Part shown: piece after piece, positions 1 through 13,100 of the stretch | How positions within the stretch are numbered: position 1 is the first letter of the stretch | Layout of the letters: every line of letters begins with the position of its first letter | From: Phytophthora sp. 'mugwort' | Taxonomy: Eukaryota; Oomycota; Peronosporomycetes; Peronosporales; Peronosporaceae | Length of the DNA stretch: 64,000 nt | NCBI GenBank assembly: GCA_033558025.1 | Contig: JAUCEF010000008.1 | Coordinates: 2,108,001 to 2,172,000 of the forward strand | Direction of reading: 5' to 3' | The notes under the pieces: model-generated | What the model saw: only the letters and a program-made list of their open reading frames with translations | What the model was told of the DNA's origin: nothing | Database searches by the model: none | Translations under genes and position numbers: made by a program

Positions 1-3000
1 AGCAATGGCTGAGTGTTCCCGAGGCCCGTAAGAAGTCCCACAATCGCACCAACAACGCTATTCACAACGAGGAAAGACCCTTCGTTGCGTCCTGTTTGCA
101 CGAAGTCGTACATCGTGAGGAAATACTGACGATGATGATGGACAGGCACCAACAGCAACGCTGGCATCAGCTGAATCAGGAAGAACATGAACTCGAATGA
201 CGCCGGCAATTGCTTCTTCTCATCTCCCGAAGAACTGCGCGATTCTTCTTCTGCCTCCTCTTCAAATTCCGTATTTGACGTCGTCACAATCGCCTCTGAG
301 ATCACATTTGCCATCAATTCGCGAACTTCACGGTGCTCGTTAAACACCAGCAGCTCCAGAAGAAGCGATTCATTCGCCTCCATAGTAGATAGGAACCAGC
401 GACAGCCACCAATGTCAGAGTGGTAAAGCGATTGGAGAATGAGACGCCATTCCAAAACCTTGCTCACATCACCACCTTGCCATAAAGTGCCAAACACGAA
501 CTTGGTTGCCACTTGCAAAGCCTCGAATTGCACTTCCACGGGTTCGAAACGCGGCATCACAGCCATATTCTTGGCGTTTTCTAGTCCCACGATGCAAGAA
601 CGCAATAAATTGTACGTGAATTTGAGACACCGCGTGTCATACAGATACCTTTTTCGCCAGAACAAGCGATTTTCCATCGCAATGAGCTTGCGAATCGGTT
701 CTGGCGCAATCACTTGAGCTACACTGCGTAAATGAACTAGCCTGGCCGATGCCCGGCGCTTCAGTCTTGAGCAAAATGCTGCCACAAGTACAGCGGAAGA
801 GAAGCTGACACAAGGAGCATCTTCATCGCTGACAATTCGTAGCTCGGGAGAGACTCGAGCGTAGAACAACATGAAGCTGCTGCGATTCTTCATTTTACCT
901 GGTAATGGGGAACCTTCTTCGGGCGACCCACTATTCGAATCATGATGGGCATGTGCTGATTCCTCGCCACCAAAACACTCGTCTGGAATTTGAGCTGAAT
1001 CAAACGGGGTCACAACCGTATCGTTAAACTCGTACCACTGGTTCTTGTCTGATGGCACTTGTTGATCCCGCAAAAATGAGTAGTAGTGTCCCGAATGCGC
1101 TGTACCAAGGTGCACAACAGTTCCCACTAGCTCATATTGCGAGTACTCGGGAGCTGTCGTTCTAGTGCCTTCATCTGCGCTGTCCGAAGCAGTACTCAGC
1201 CGGACATCGTGATTGGAGGTTCCGTCTTCCGCAGTTGACGTCGACCTCTTTCTCTTCTCTTGCTGGCCTTCCTTCGTGTATGGGTACATGTCCAATTCTG
1301 TTGGGAATTCGAAGCGATCATGCAGCTTGATTTGCTGCATCTTCTCGAAGTCAAACTCAAAGCGCTTCAAGTGGATGATCAAGTAAGCTGGCAGCTTGGA
1401 AATAGAGATACGCTTGTGAGTTTCCAGCGTCACCTTTTCTTCCTCTTCGCCATCATTTCCAGCATCGTCTTCTTCGTTTTTCGAACCGCTGCCTTTTTCC
1501 CACGTGTAGCTCACCTTTTCACCTTCCACCCACCCATCTAGGGACTCCTTTAGGTTCTTTCGGTCGCGGACAGGCACAGAAATGAAGTGGAATGGCTCGA
1601 AGCGTTCGCTGTATCGATCATCCTCAGCGACAAGTTCATTGCTAAACTCACCACCGAAGAATGTGTTCAGGATATTCTCATCACTGGTGCAGTCGTCACC
1701 AACACTGATGCCGTTCATTTCCGACTCGATTTGTTGGAAAAAAGATGTGATAAACTCACTGGCGTCCTGCTGGACATTTACGTCCACCGTTTCACCGTCC
1801 CAAGTCTTCATTGCACGGGTAAATGAGCGCGGGTTGTAGTAGGGTTTAGCACTTCCTTCCAGGTGAGCAAACAATGACTGAAGCTCATACGTTAGACTCT
1901 TCGCTCCAGATTTCTCACTGCCCTTTCCGCTTGATTGAAGCCTCAAAACCTGTCGGCGAAAGCGCGGCATCATGAAAAAGCTTTGGACCGTTGAGTTCAT
2001 ATAGCATGTGCAGCCAAGATTCTTGAGACCCATGTATTTACCCCGCTGAAGCAACTGGTCCTTTGCAGGTTTTGAGCGTTTTCGCTTTGAAGTCGAGATT
2101 GTCGAGGTTGCAACTGAAGGCTCTGGAGGACGCTCCAGAGTGTGCTGATTTGCCATTTGCGTCAGCAAAAAGCGCAGTCCATTGGTGTTATCAATCGATA
2201 ACTCCGTAAGGAGGTCAAATGCAACACTTCGACACGAGTCACTTCGACACTTGGGTTGGCGAAGATAATATTGTGAGGAAGAAGATGCCTGGATGTTAAT
2301 AATCGCGCCTTCACTGCCTCCGCTTTGAATCTCTCCGTTTGTTTGCTTGTCTGGTGTAGCAAACAAACACTCATGAAATAGCTCGTTTATGATTTCTTCT
2401 TGGTCGTGTAGGATTGGTGCGACAACTTCGCGCAAGCTGCGTCCATCACATGGCACGTCAAGAATACCATCTGCTAGCACAGCGGGGATCCGTTTAATGA
2501 TAGCAAGCAGTGTGGATAGTTGTCCTTCGAGAAGCGTATCGGGGGCGGGCGGAAGAACTGGATTGCCCGGTGCAGGTCCAGCTGGCCTCCAGCGTCTACC
2601 CCCTTCCATGTTACTTCTTCGAAAAGTGAGTGGCATAGGACCCCCCGGTGCATCGTCTTTAATTTCGAAAGCCTTGATCCGACCACATAAAATCTGGCAA
2701 GACGGGAGAATGGCGAACTTCTTCAAATCCTCTGCGCTCGTGACGAGAAGTGTGAACACATTGTAGTATTCCTCGTCATTCACGGGCCCCGAGTACTCGC
2801 CCAATAGTTGTAGAAAGTATTTGCAACACGCGATACGATCTTCTTGCAGTTTGTTTCTTGTGGTAGACAAAGCAGCAATCCCATTGGCAGCTTCCAGCCG
2901 AACAGGCTTAAAGCGGCTCTCCACGAGACATCGCAGAATGATTTCTCCATGACCTGAGTAACTCTCCAGTAAAACTAGCGCTCCTTGGTTTGCCACAAGA

Positions 3001-6000
3001 GTGCATGTAGCTATACAAGATAGCAACCGGGTCATCAAGTAAGCATCACTCGGGATATCGTCAATGTTGTCCGGATCTTCAACTTGTGGACGAACATACA
3101 CAGTTAGAGAAAGGGGCTGTGTAGAGCTTTCTCCACTCGCTGAAGGTTGCTGCTTCGACAATTGGCTAGTCAGAGATGAGGACACAGCATTTTTCGATGC
3201 TTCTTCACTCTCTTGTAGACTGCTCAGCGTATCCAGGAGCTGATGAATCAATTGCTGACGATTTCTTTCGAGAATATCCCCGTTTTCCTCCGCCAGTTTG
3301 AACTCCACAAGCAAAAAATGGCGAAGCAATTTTAGAAGCTTCGATAAGCACATCATAGAAAGCGTTCCCTGGGCAAGTAGTTGACGCGGACTCGACGATA
3401 GCACGACCTTTTCGAGGTGCGCCCGCCCACCTAGCTCGATAAAAGACGCACTCCACGCATTTACTGTGCCAATCGTGCCATCCACACTGGCCACGTTAGC
3501 AGTGCCTGTATGCACCCGGTTACTATCTTCTTGTTCGTCGTCGTCATCGTCATTGAGTCCATCACCACAAAGCGCGAATTTCTCCACCAACTCGAGTTGA
3601 TATAAGAGCTTCGGAGGGCACGTTGAATCCAGAAGCGTTTCCCACTCGAACGAGCTCGGCTTTTTGCGGATGGACCCATCGATCGCTAACACACCGTTCA
3701 ACGTACGCGTCTGCTTTTCCATCTCTTCATCCGTTGCGAGCAACTTCAGCACCTTCCAGGCTTCTTCAGCTATTCCGTCATTGTACGATAGCAGACCAAA
3801 TAAGAGTTCTACCCAGGTATAATTCCCTGAAATCTCCATTTTAATCGCATGCCAGTCGCTCTGCGGACTGCTGTTATTCCCGGTGCCACCCACACCTGCC
3901 GCGGCCGCAGCGGCTACACCAGCTGCTCCGTGAAAGTCTAAAATACTGCGATTAGTGTGGCCATTGGTGTCACTTTCCACTTTCGATAATAAAATCGCTT
4001 CAACGTAACTGGAATGCTTGGACGCTCTACGGGAGAGCGCTGGCGCTGTTTGCGTCAATGACAGTCGTCCTGACCCAGAGGTTGCGCTAAAAACACGCGC
4101 CTTCTCAAGCGTGAATTTCCCATGACCTTGCGCAGTCAGTTTAGTCTTCGCCGAATTCACGATTCGAACTCGATCAGCTGGGTGGCCCGTGTCCTTGGCG
4201 ATTCGATCACGCAGTTCCGATACAAGAGAAGTTCGTCTTAAGTGGTACCGAAACGGCGCCGCCACTCGACCACCTTGTGTTCGAACGTAAACTGTAAGTT
4301 CCTCAGGACCATCAAAGGTTCCTCCACCGTCTTGCGTCTGCACGACGGATTGATGGAGAAAGGTACTCAGCAGAACCAACAGACGAAGCACCTCTCGTAC
4401 TTTCGAAGCATTAACCGTAGTCTTCACCTCCTCCTTTAACCTCCAGAGACACCTTTCCACAAAGTCTGCCCACACCTCGCGCCGTACAAGCTTTGAACCA
4501 ACATGAAGTTGTAGATAGATGAGGTAATTAATAGCTTGCTGACTCACAATGTCACTCTCTGCACGCAAAGCCACATTATACAACATCTCGAGGCCTTGCA
4601 GATCCATTGCTTCTACGACAAAAAGCTCGGTATCCTTCTTGTTGTCCGACACGTTCTGCGACGGCGTACTCCCAACAACGGCAGTAGAGGAAATACGTCT
4701 CGTACTTGTGTTGACAAACCGAAATAACCGCTCCAGCGCCCAAAACGATTCCTTACTCATCGTCTGCATGTCCAAAGTGATCTGGGAAGCGCTTCCGCTT
4801 TGATTAGACGAGGCTTGTGGCCTGATCAAAGACTGAAAGATTTCAGCAACGACGGCTTCAGAAAACCCAGTGTGGCCGGAATACGCTCGGTGAACGAAGT
4901 TATTAGGATCGGGGATGACCGCCGTAAACCACGCAAAAAACACTTCACGTTCTTCCATCGTGCTCTCCGGACCGTTAAAACATTCCCATAACTGGCACAC
5001 AGCCTCAAAAGGCAGTTTTAGATCAGATTTCGTCACGATATATCCGAGGAAAGCCAAACGTTTCTTGGTTGCGACAAGATGCGCAGTTTGTGTCCGGGCT
5101 TTGGAATCAGATTCAGCGACAAAGTCTTTAATTGCCTCAACGACCACTGACACAATGTTGTGCGCACTGTTCAATTCTTTCAGTAGCTCGCTAGACGTCG
5201 TAGGAGAAGAATTCGCTCTTGTCAAGGACGCAGCCAGTGACGACGAGCCTCCGCCGTAGCCATCTACAATCCGCTGAATCAAACTCATGGACGTCTCCAC
5301 AAGCGTTCCAGACTTGATGTTCTCTGCACACTTGCGTAGATAATCGCTCAGAAGCTGCTGCTGCTCTTTTCCCGACGTAGATGCTGATGAACCAGCCGAA
5401 ATCCACAGTTTTTGCACATGGTTCAACGAGTCAGCTAGAGCTGCCTCTACTTCAGCTCGAATCGATCCACGAAGTCCCGGTGACCCACCCTCGTGGGGCA
5501 CTTCAGTTTGAAGAATTGCATTCCAGTACAGGGTACAACACAGGCTCACTACCTTATTAAGCACTTCCAGGTCTTTTTGAGCACTGACACTGAGTTTGTT
5601 TCTTGAACCCGATGCAGCACTGACAAGTGACGTGAGTGACATTTTAAAGCCACCCGTTTCAGCATCAACGACGAGCTTGGAGGCGATCATGATCACACGC
5701 TTGATAAAATTCACGACGAGCTCGTCATAGGCGCTCAAAGGAACTTGTGTCAGCAGCATGACGACAACATCCATCAAATCCGCCGAAAGAACGCCACAGA
5801 GAGTGATCAAGATATCGAAGACTGTTTTTCTGCCCGAACGAAGCTGGCTGAGCGCTGTTTTCCACATCAACACGATGTGCTTCTCCGTTAGCAAACCGTG
5901 CGCTGCTACAAATCTAAACATCTTTTTGGAGCGCTTAAGGATCTCCAAGTGTGTGCTTTCTTGAAGCGAGTACTTGGCGCAGCTCTCCCGATCTCCCAAT

Positions 6001-8014
6001 ATCACCTCTAGGATGTCGGAAGCAGTCAACCACTCCACGATGTACTTTGTGCGTAACCATTTCGTCACAGGTTGTTCGCCCGAAGTTGAGGAGCCGATAG
6101 CACTCGACGTACTCGCACTCAAGGACGACGTCGTACTGACAGAGGACGAAGTACGCCGCAAACTTAAGCTTGCTTTTTTCTGAAGAGTATCCTTTCGTTG
6201 AGCCATGGCAATCAAATCGTTGATACGGGAAATCCCCAGCAGACGTTGTGACAAATACGGACAGCAAATAAACTTTTTCGAGAGATCCAAATGGAAAATC
6301 TCAATCGCCTCAGCAAATTCCACATTGAACGACGTACTGGAGCCATCCGTAGCGGTCGCCTCGTCGATATCCGACTCGGAACTTCCATTTCCAAGCAACA
6401 GCCCATCTCGACAAAGCAGATCCAGAACGCCCACGATATGATCAATGAGTCCATCGTCGTCCTTAAGCTCCTCTCCACTCATACGCCGTAGCCGCGAAAA
6501 AGTAGCATTCAAAAACTCTCGGAAGAAATCTTCCGTTTGCACTTCAGTTGTCGAACGACGCCGAGTCGAGGACGAGTTGCGCTGTCGTTTCTGTTGCGTG
6601 AGGCACGGCTTCGCTTCGTTAAGGATCGTGCAGTAAAGCAGTACTTCCGTCAGCGCAATGTCTGCGTCTGCAAGGCGCTGAAGGATGAGCCGAAAGCCTC
6701 CTGCTTGCACGAACAAGTCGACGTTGTCAATGAAGTAAAAAGATCGACATGGGTGGCGAGTGGGGATCGCTGCCAGTGCGTCCGGGCTCACCAAGTACGA
6801 CGAGTACACGAGCCGTTGATACTTTGCTGCCGTGTAATTCCCCGGGTACTTGATGTAGAAGAACATGCAAGAACTGTGACCGTTAAGGATCATTCGCAAC
6901 AGCGACAGCATATACACCATCACATTTGCCGCATCATTGCCGAGCATGCACGCCACAACGTTCTTCAATACATGCTGATGGAATACGTTCATCTCGTCGG
7001 CCAGATCACTGGACAGAAACGTACACAGTAGCGACCTCTCAATGAATGGGATGAGGTATCGCAGTAAATACGTTTTCTGCTTCTCGCGGTCGTAGAAATA
7101 CTTGTCAAACTGTTCGCGTGCTCGCTGCAGATCCTTCATACTGGCGTTCCACATACTGCCCTGTTTCCTCGGAAAAGGGTACGCTGGGGACATGTACACG
7201 TTCGTATGCGTCCCCAGCGTCGCCACTCGATTGCGGCACGTGGAGCGCGACAAGAACTCATCGCGTCCTTTCTTCCACGTCGGGATATGCACACGAATCT
7301 CCGACGCCGAATGATGCAAGATCTGCGCAACGCTCCACTTGTTGGACGACAGGTCCTTGACGTCAATCCAATTGCCCGCCTTCTGGTTCAGAATGGACCA
7401 GTTGGAGCCTGTAAAGTCCTCGCTCCCGAGCCTCCGAAAGCACAAATACGTCCGAAGCTCCTCTGCATCAATAACAATAAACAACAAACGTCAGTATCAT
7501 AATACGATAGCTGCAGCAACTACAGCTGCCGCTTACTCCCTGAGTCGTCGGCGCTGAGCAGCGGCTCGTCGAGGCTCTCGAAACCCTCGGGTACGTCCTT
7601 AAGGTCCCTAACGACCCTGATTTCTTTAAGCGGCATGATCTGATTAGTTTGGGCCGAGGGCGACGTTGGGGGTTGGAACCGCGAGGCCTGGAACCACAGG
7701 AAGCGGCCCTTCGAGCGGTCCACCGACTTGTCCAGCTTGGTCCATACGTCGTCCTCGTGGCCGCTCGGTGGTTGGTCATCCCCGATGCGCAGCTGTGTGA
7801 TGGCAAGTGGGGTGGGATCAAAAGCTGGCGAGGACGGAGACGCGGGTGACGCCTTCTGAGTCGGCGCCTCGGATGAGAGCTTGTACCAGAGATACGTGTG
7901 AGGAGCCACCTCGGCGGCCGCGCCCTCGGCTGTCGTCACGCGGTGGAAGCCGCCGCCAGCAGCCAGCGCGTTTCCATACGTCACCTCCAGCCCGGCCACG
8001 AACTCGTAGTGCAT
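1..8014 (-). CDS. USP34/USP9X-type ubiquitin carboxyl-terminal hydrolase, partial (C-terminus off the left edge)
   Basis: Giant deubiquitinase that should remove ubiquitin from protein substrates. Exon 1 runs 8014 to 7537, then a 74-nt GT-AG intron (7536-7463), then exon 2 from 7462 stays open to base 1, giving about 2,640 residues in view. Visible parts: an N-terminal region resembling a MABP-type beta-prism (residues 1-155, weak); a segment with tudor/MBT-like feel near residues 175-230; a ubiquitin-like stretch near residue 1230 (around 4260-4090); and a C19 peptidase domain with Cys box GLKNLGCTCYMNS (catalytic Cys about residue 1979, near 2004) and His box AHSGHYYSF (His about 2285, near 1088), followed by NDTVVTPFDSAQ, a USP34-like trait. 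Cys, His and UBL codons all fall in one frame, so exon 2 is uninterrupted. The start ATG follows directly on the MABP-like fold. Family assignment is firm; the orthologue (USP34 versus USP9X/USP24) is inference. Confidence 0.9.
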
Positions 8015-8312
8015 GGCTCAGTCTCCACGGATGCTTCCTCCCGTCGCCTTGGCCCCAGTGAGGAATCAGAAGCGCTCAATGCGGAATTAAATGTGCGGGA
8101 AGTTCAATCTTGGCGAGATCCCATACAAAAGGCACGACGAAATGCGGATTTATGATTGGTGCACAAGAATTAAACCGCTAAAATAATTGGATGCGGAGAA
8201 TAACCTTACTTTTATGAAAGAAACAGGTTATCAACGTTGAAGTGGATTTATATACTGTTACCATCGTCATGAGCACACTGAAGGTCTTTCTTGTCTAGTT
8301 TCTACTACTTCT
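8015..8312. other. Intergenic spacer, possible core promoter of the USP34-like gene
   Basis: About 300 bases between the 5' end of the deubiquitinase gene and the 3' end of the glycosyltransferase gene; no coding frame. On the minus strand 8090-8076 reads TAATTCCGCATTG, which resembles the oomycete initiator plus flanking element (TCATTYYNCAWTTT) with mismatches, about 65 bases before the ATG. The match is too weak to be sure. Confidence 0.3.
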
Positions 8313-10013
8313 TTAGCTCCAGAGTGGCAGGATCGAGTGCGCGCCGCAGAACCAGCGGTCACACTTGTAAAACGACTCGCGGTCGAACCGCGTCTGGCAT
8401 TCGTGCTCGTCCGGCAGCGCCTTGGACGGACACGGACTGGTGAGGCGCAGAGCCGGCGGGTTCTGGTACACGGCCTCGCCCTCCATCATAAACAGGTCCA
8501 GCGCCTTCACGCGGTTGGACACCAGATGCCGCTCCCGAACGAGCTCCATGCCGGCACGACGGATCCGATCGATTTCCAGCCAGTTGCGTGGGTCATTCAC
8601 CCACCAGACGATCGCCTCCGGGTCCAGCCGATCGAACCCCACATAGTGTTCGCCCTCTTTCATCCCCAGCGCGGTAAGCAGCGGCGCTACATCGCGGTTC
8701 ACAGCCAGTAGCGCACCCGTCGACGGGATCTCAAAAATCTTGGCGATGACATACTGGAAAATCAGCGTCGTCGTGATACCAGTGCGGTATGAGCGCAGGT
8801 AAGACGCGTAGATGGTGGACTGGTTGTCGGCTACATAGTAGCCGGAATGCTGATACACATCCATAATATCCCGGTGATCCTGCTGGTAAATACCCAGCCA
8901 GTGTCGCAACGGGTACCAGTTGGAGCCCAGCTTGCCAGAGAGAAGAATCTTGTTGATCGGGTATTCATTAAACGAAGCGTTCACGAAGTCTGGACCAGAC
9001 GAATGCGGTAACCACACAGTCAGGGGCAGGTCACGCTCGTTCACTGAGTCGGTAATCTTGGCAAAGTAGTCGTCCATAAAGTACGTGTAAGTACCGACCA
9101 TCACGTCCACCTTAGTCAGAATCTCATCACGCAATACGATGGGGTTAAACTGGTCGTAGTAGTGCAAGTCGTCGTTCCACACCGCGATTATAGTACCCAG
9201 TGCACGCAGCTCGTGGAAGTAGGCGCTGTGCTCTTGCAGCAGGGCCATCGGATAGTAGAACGAGTTCAAGCAGAAGAGCATGGCGCTGGGGGCTCGTTTC
9301 CGGTCCATTTCGTAAATCACCTTCATCGGGTTCTTGGATGTGTCGAGGTCTTCCCATTCATGCTCAGTCTTGAGCTCTTCAAAGAGCGACAGGAACGAGC
9401 GTAGCACGTAGCCTTTCCAATGCGAGGTACACCCTACCAAAAGCTTGCGTCCGTTGGTGTGTTTCCTGCGTTCAGCCACCCACGCCTTCACCTCTCTTGG
9501 GTTCTGTGCCGAGGCCGGGAAAAGTTTCCCCTCGGGCCTACCCGTTGTGTCCTTGAGCGACTGCATATCGACGTCCATCTCATGGTAGAAGCCAAGCTGC
9601 CCGTTGTGGCCGGGCTGAGGCACGAAATAGCCGTTAAAGCGCATGCGGCCGACGACTTCCAGCGCTAGCAGCGCGGAGCCACCGATCGTTACAACTGCCA
9701 GCACGCCCAGCAGCATAACGCACTTCCACATGGATCGCCCACCTCCGGGCGTCAGCATCAGCCGCGAGACCGTAGCAGTGCGCAGTCTCTTAAGCCAATT
9801 CGCGAGGTTGCCTCGCCTCCGCCGCTTTCCCTGCTTGTCGTTGTCGTCGTCGTCATCGTCTGCTCCTCGGCGGCGCGAGGAAACTACGGGCAGGAGCATC
9901 TTGCTGCCGCCGTTGCTTCCTCCGGTCAGCCGAACCTCCAACACGTCCTCCAGCTCCTCACGTGGGTCCATGTCGGACGTGCGGGAGCCGCCGCTGCCCA
10001 CGCGCTCGCGCAT
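8313..10013 (-). CDS. Type II membrane glycosyltransferase (CgeB/YkvP-like GT, group 1 C-terminal domain)
   Basis: 566 residues, ATG at 10013, single exon. The N-terminus is charged and cytosolic (Arg/Lys runs and an Asp tract near residues 50-60), then one hydrophobic segment near residues 96-123 anchors it, leaving a large lumenal part, the usual Golgi/ER glycosyltransferase topology. The C-terminal half (about 400-520) follows the group-1 glycosyltransferase layout: an FEIPSTGALLAVNRD block, then GEHYVGFDRLDPEAI, then a helical stretch ending in RERHLVSNRVKALD, as in bacterial CgeB-like and fungal relatives. The last 40 residues are Cys-rich. Substrate is not predictable. It is divergent from the LRR gene, with only 170 bases between the two ATGs, so the two may share a promoter. 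Glycosyltransferase call is inference from pattern; coding status is firm. Confidence 0.8.
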   Translation of the reverse strand: MRERVGSGGSRTSDMDPREELEDVLEVRLTGGSNGGSKMLLPVVSSRRRGADDDDDDNDKQGKRRRRGNLANWLKRLRTATVSRLMLTPGGGRSMWKCVMLLGVLAVVTIGGSALLALEVVGRMRFNGYFVPQPGHNGQLGFYHEMDVDMQSLKDTTGRPEGKLFPASAQNPREVKAWVAERRKHTNGRKLLVGCTSHWKGYVLRSFLSLFEELKTEHEWEDLDTSKNPMKVIYEMDRKRAPSAMLFCLNSFYYPMALLQEHSAYFHELRALGTIIAVWNDDLHYYDQFNPIVLRDEILTKVDVMVGTYTYFMDDYFAKITDSVNERDLPLTVWLPHSSGPDFVNASFNEYPINKILLSGKLGSNWYPLRHWLGIYQQDHRDIMDVYQHSGYYVADNQSTIYASYLRSYRTGITTTLIFQYVIAKIFEIPSTGALLAVNRDVAPLLTALGMKEGEHYVGFDRLDPEAIVWWVNDPRNWLEIDRIRRAGMELVRERHLVSNRVKALDLFMMEGEAVYQNPPALRLTSPCPSKALPDEHECQTRFDRESFYKCDRWFCGAHSILPLWS

Positions 10014-10183
10014 CTTGTCGCTGCTTGATCAAGCGATGACTCCCCGAAAAGCTCAGCCCGCACTTGTCTGATTCGTCGAAACTGTCTTAGCGCATCCTTG
10101 TGGCCAATCAGCTGAAACTAAATGCATATAAATCCATATTTCAACCAGTCACAGCGATATGCGCTAGACGGATTCTAGTCGGG
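10014..10183. promoter_or_regulatory. Short shared upstream region between divergent genes
   Basis: The 170-base gap separates the ATGs of the glycosyltransferase (minus) and the LRR gene (plus). It contains a CCAAT box (GCCAATCAG near 10103) and an AT-rich TATAAATCC stretch near 10125. No clean oomycete initiator is seen. The layout suggests a bidirectional promoter; that is inference. Confidence 0.4.
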
Positions 10184-13100
10184 ATGCAGGCGCTGACGCC
10201 GGAGCTGGCGGCGCAGATCGCGGCCGACTACCCGGCGCTGCAGAGCCTCAACCTGTCCAGTAATGCGCTGCGCGATGTGCGCCACCTGAAGATGCTGCCG
10301 CGCTCCTTAACACAGCTGGATCTAAGCGGCAATCGCCTGTCCGCGCTGCCCGAGGAGCTAGGCGAATGGCTACCGGCGCTGCACTTGCTGCGACTGCGCG
10401 CCAACGCGCTCGAGTCGTTGCGGCCGCTGGTTGGCTGCATATGGTTGCAGACGCTGGACGCCGGTGCCAACCGCGTGGGGCTCGTGAGCGAGCTGCGCTT
10501 CCTGCAGCCGCTAACGCAGCTCCGCCACCTTTCACTGGACGGGAATCCGCTGGCCGACTCGCCTACGTATCGCCGCGAAGTGCTGGCCATGCTACCGCAG
10601 CTGCAGTCACTGGACGGACAGGAAATTACTGCGGCTGAGAGACTGTATGCCAAGCTGCAGCTGAAGACACAGCTGGGCGGCGGAGTTACAGGACCGAGAG
10701 ACCCGTCGCCGTCACCAACGAGATTGTTGACGCCAGAGAATCTTCAGACGCAGAGAATTGAACAAGACGTAGCGATGCCGCCTTCACAATCAACGTTGAC
10801 AGTGGATGCAAATGGAGGAGCGACAGAGGAGGGACGAGAGGAGAAGGCGTGGGAAGAAGAGGAGAAAGAAGAGGACAGGAAGCACAGGGTGGTGTTTCAC
10901 ACGTTGGATGCGGCAAGAAGACAGCCAGTGATGTTAGCACCAACGACAATGCGATCGAGGCCATCATCGCCTGGAAGGTCTGATCTGTTTACTTCGGCGA
11001 GGAGACCGGATCGTCGGGACAACAACACTATTCGACAAGAGCACGCAGATTCCTTCGTCAAACGAGATTTTGAGAGCAATTATCATCCAGTCGTGAGCAG
11101 AATACGTCAATACACGCACAGAGCTGCTCCTTTCGATACAGCTACAAGGGAAGCGCTGTTGAAAAGCCGTGTGGAAGCACTCGAGGCCATATTGGCAGTG
11201 CACGACAAAACGATGAAGCACACGCTGGCTCGGCTCGGTGAACGGAATGCAAGCTCCCAGTTGAGTGTAGCTAGTAAAAACAGCAACGGTGTCGTACCGA
11301 CGGAAGCTGCAGCGGCTGTATACACTCGGTTACTAGCTGCTTGGCGTGAAAAGTGCGTTGCACTCCTGGTTCAGGCACACTCGAAAGAGCTTGCACATGA
11401 AGCCCTCATTGATGAACACCGACAGCACGAAGCTCAGATCTGTGAAGACCTTGGGCGATGCGAAGAGAATCTCGAGATGTGGCAGCAGCGTGCAGCAGAC
11501 TTTGAAGCCCAGCGTGATCTGGAGGTTGTAACTACGCGTCAAGCTGCGGACCAGCGGGCACAGGCTAACGCTAAAGCCGTACAAGCCGTACGTGGATTGG
11601 CTCGGGAGCGTGAGAAGCTCCAGCATTTAGCTGAGACTGTTGTTCAATTCACAGGCGGCGTTATGCGTGACAAAGTGGAGCAGCTGCGCAGTGGATCCGT
11701 AAGGCTAGAAGCGCTGGAGCGACGACTGCTGCTTGCTAAAGAACGAGTTGAGCTCGCATCTACGCTTGTAACTCATCGAGAAACGAGGCTTCGGAACAGT
11801 GAGGCTGCATTGGAGGCTGAACGAAGAGTGTGGGGACATCGTCTGGATCAAATGCGCAGCACGAAACTGCAAGATCAGGAGACGAAAAGTGAGAACGGCG
11901 GTGACATTTCTAACGTTCTGGTACGTCCACCGGCAGATGGGAAGATTTTGAGACCGGCCACGGAGACAGCGCTTCGCAGGTTGTTTCACCGTCTTGACTC
12001 GTACGATACTGGCCTGGTACGGTCACAAGTGCTGCTTGAAGCGATACGACGAGGAGATCCAGGCGTGCTTAGTGCTGTCGGAGGTCCCAAGAAGCTATCG
12101 AAGCTGGTATCTCATGTTGAGGCTGCCATTCACAAACTGGCACTAGCTGGTGCGACAGCCACGCTCACATGGGGTGAATTTTTGTTGTTTTTCATTCCAG
12201 AGAGCTCCGTGTCCTTAACAGCTTCATTGGAAGACACTGGTGGCTCTGAAGACGATGTAGAGAGAGCATTTGAGAGGTCGAGCAGTGCTTGCATGCTCTG
12301 CACAGCAGTCAAAAGGGATGGCGTACCGAGCTGGCTGTTTACTTCGTCACTTGATACTGCTGAGCCAACTGATGAACCCAAAGACAAGGCAAATGCAGCT
12401 AAGAAGCGCAAAGAGCGGAAAGCGCTGGAGACGCTGACTCACGTGGAACTTGTGCAGCAGAATGCAGTACTAAGGGCGGATCGTGAACGTCTTCGACGAC
12501 TATTAGCTCGGGATGCACACGACTTGCGAGATCGAGTGCGCAGTATTCGTCGAGAATGGGAAGCAAAGACCAGCGAGCTGGTTCATCAGAAAGATAGACT
12601 TCAGCGGAATCTGGACGACCAAGCTGAGATGCTAAATCATACCCAGAAGCAGCGTGAAACAGCTGAGGCAGCCCATGATGAAGCCCTATTGGAAGTCGAG
12701 AGGTTACGTGAGCAGCTCTTAACACAGGAGCAAGATTTTAAGCTGCAGAAGAAGAAACTTGAGGCTCAAAGTGTACAACGGCTGCAGCAGGAGCAGGAGA
12801 TCTGGCAGACAGAGATCGAAGACGCGCGTTTGGCCCATTCACTGCTTCAAACGGACCACACCAAGCAGCAGGTGCGCATTCGACAGCTCGAAAGGGACCT
12901 CACACGACAAAAGGAAGCGCTGCTCGCCCACGAGACGGAACGTGTGGCGAGTCTCGAGGATAAAGTGCGTCGGCGTGACTCAGAGTTGGCACGATTGAGA
13001 CGTGAACGAAACACGCTTTTGAGCTCCTTGCGCGAGCAGGAACACAAGTTGGCGTTGGCGTCTGCACTAATGGAGCCGACTCCTACTGAGTCCATCGCAA

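Noticed and set aside
8337..10071. Plus-strand frames opposite the glycosyltransferase gene
   Set aside because: GC-rich shadows of the minus-strand coding sequence without domains or start context.
10100..10183. Longer N-terminus for the LRR protein
   Set aside because: The frame begins with GTG, not ATG, and the ATG at 10184 directly precedes the first LRR.
12130..13095. Minus-strand frames within the LRR/coiled-coil gene
   Set aside because: Antisense shadows of the plus-strand coding sequence; composition is typical of reverse-read coiled coil.
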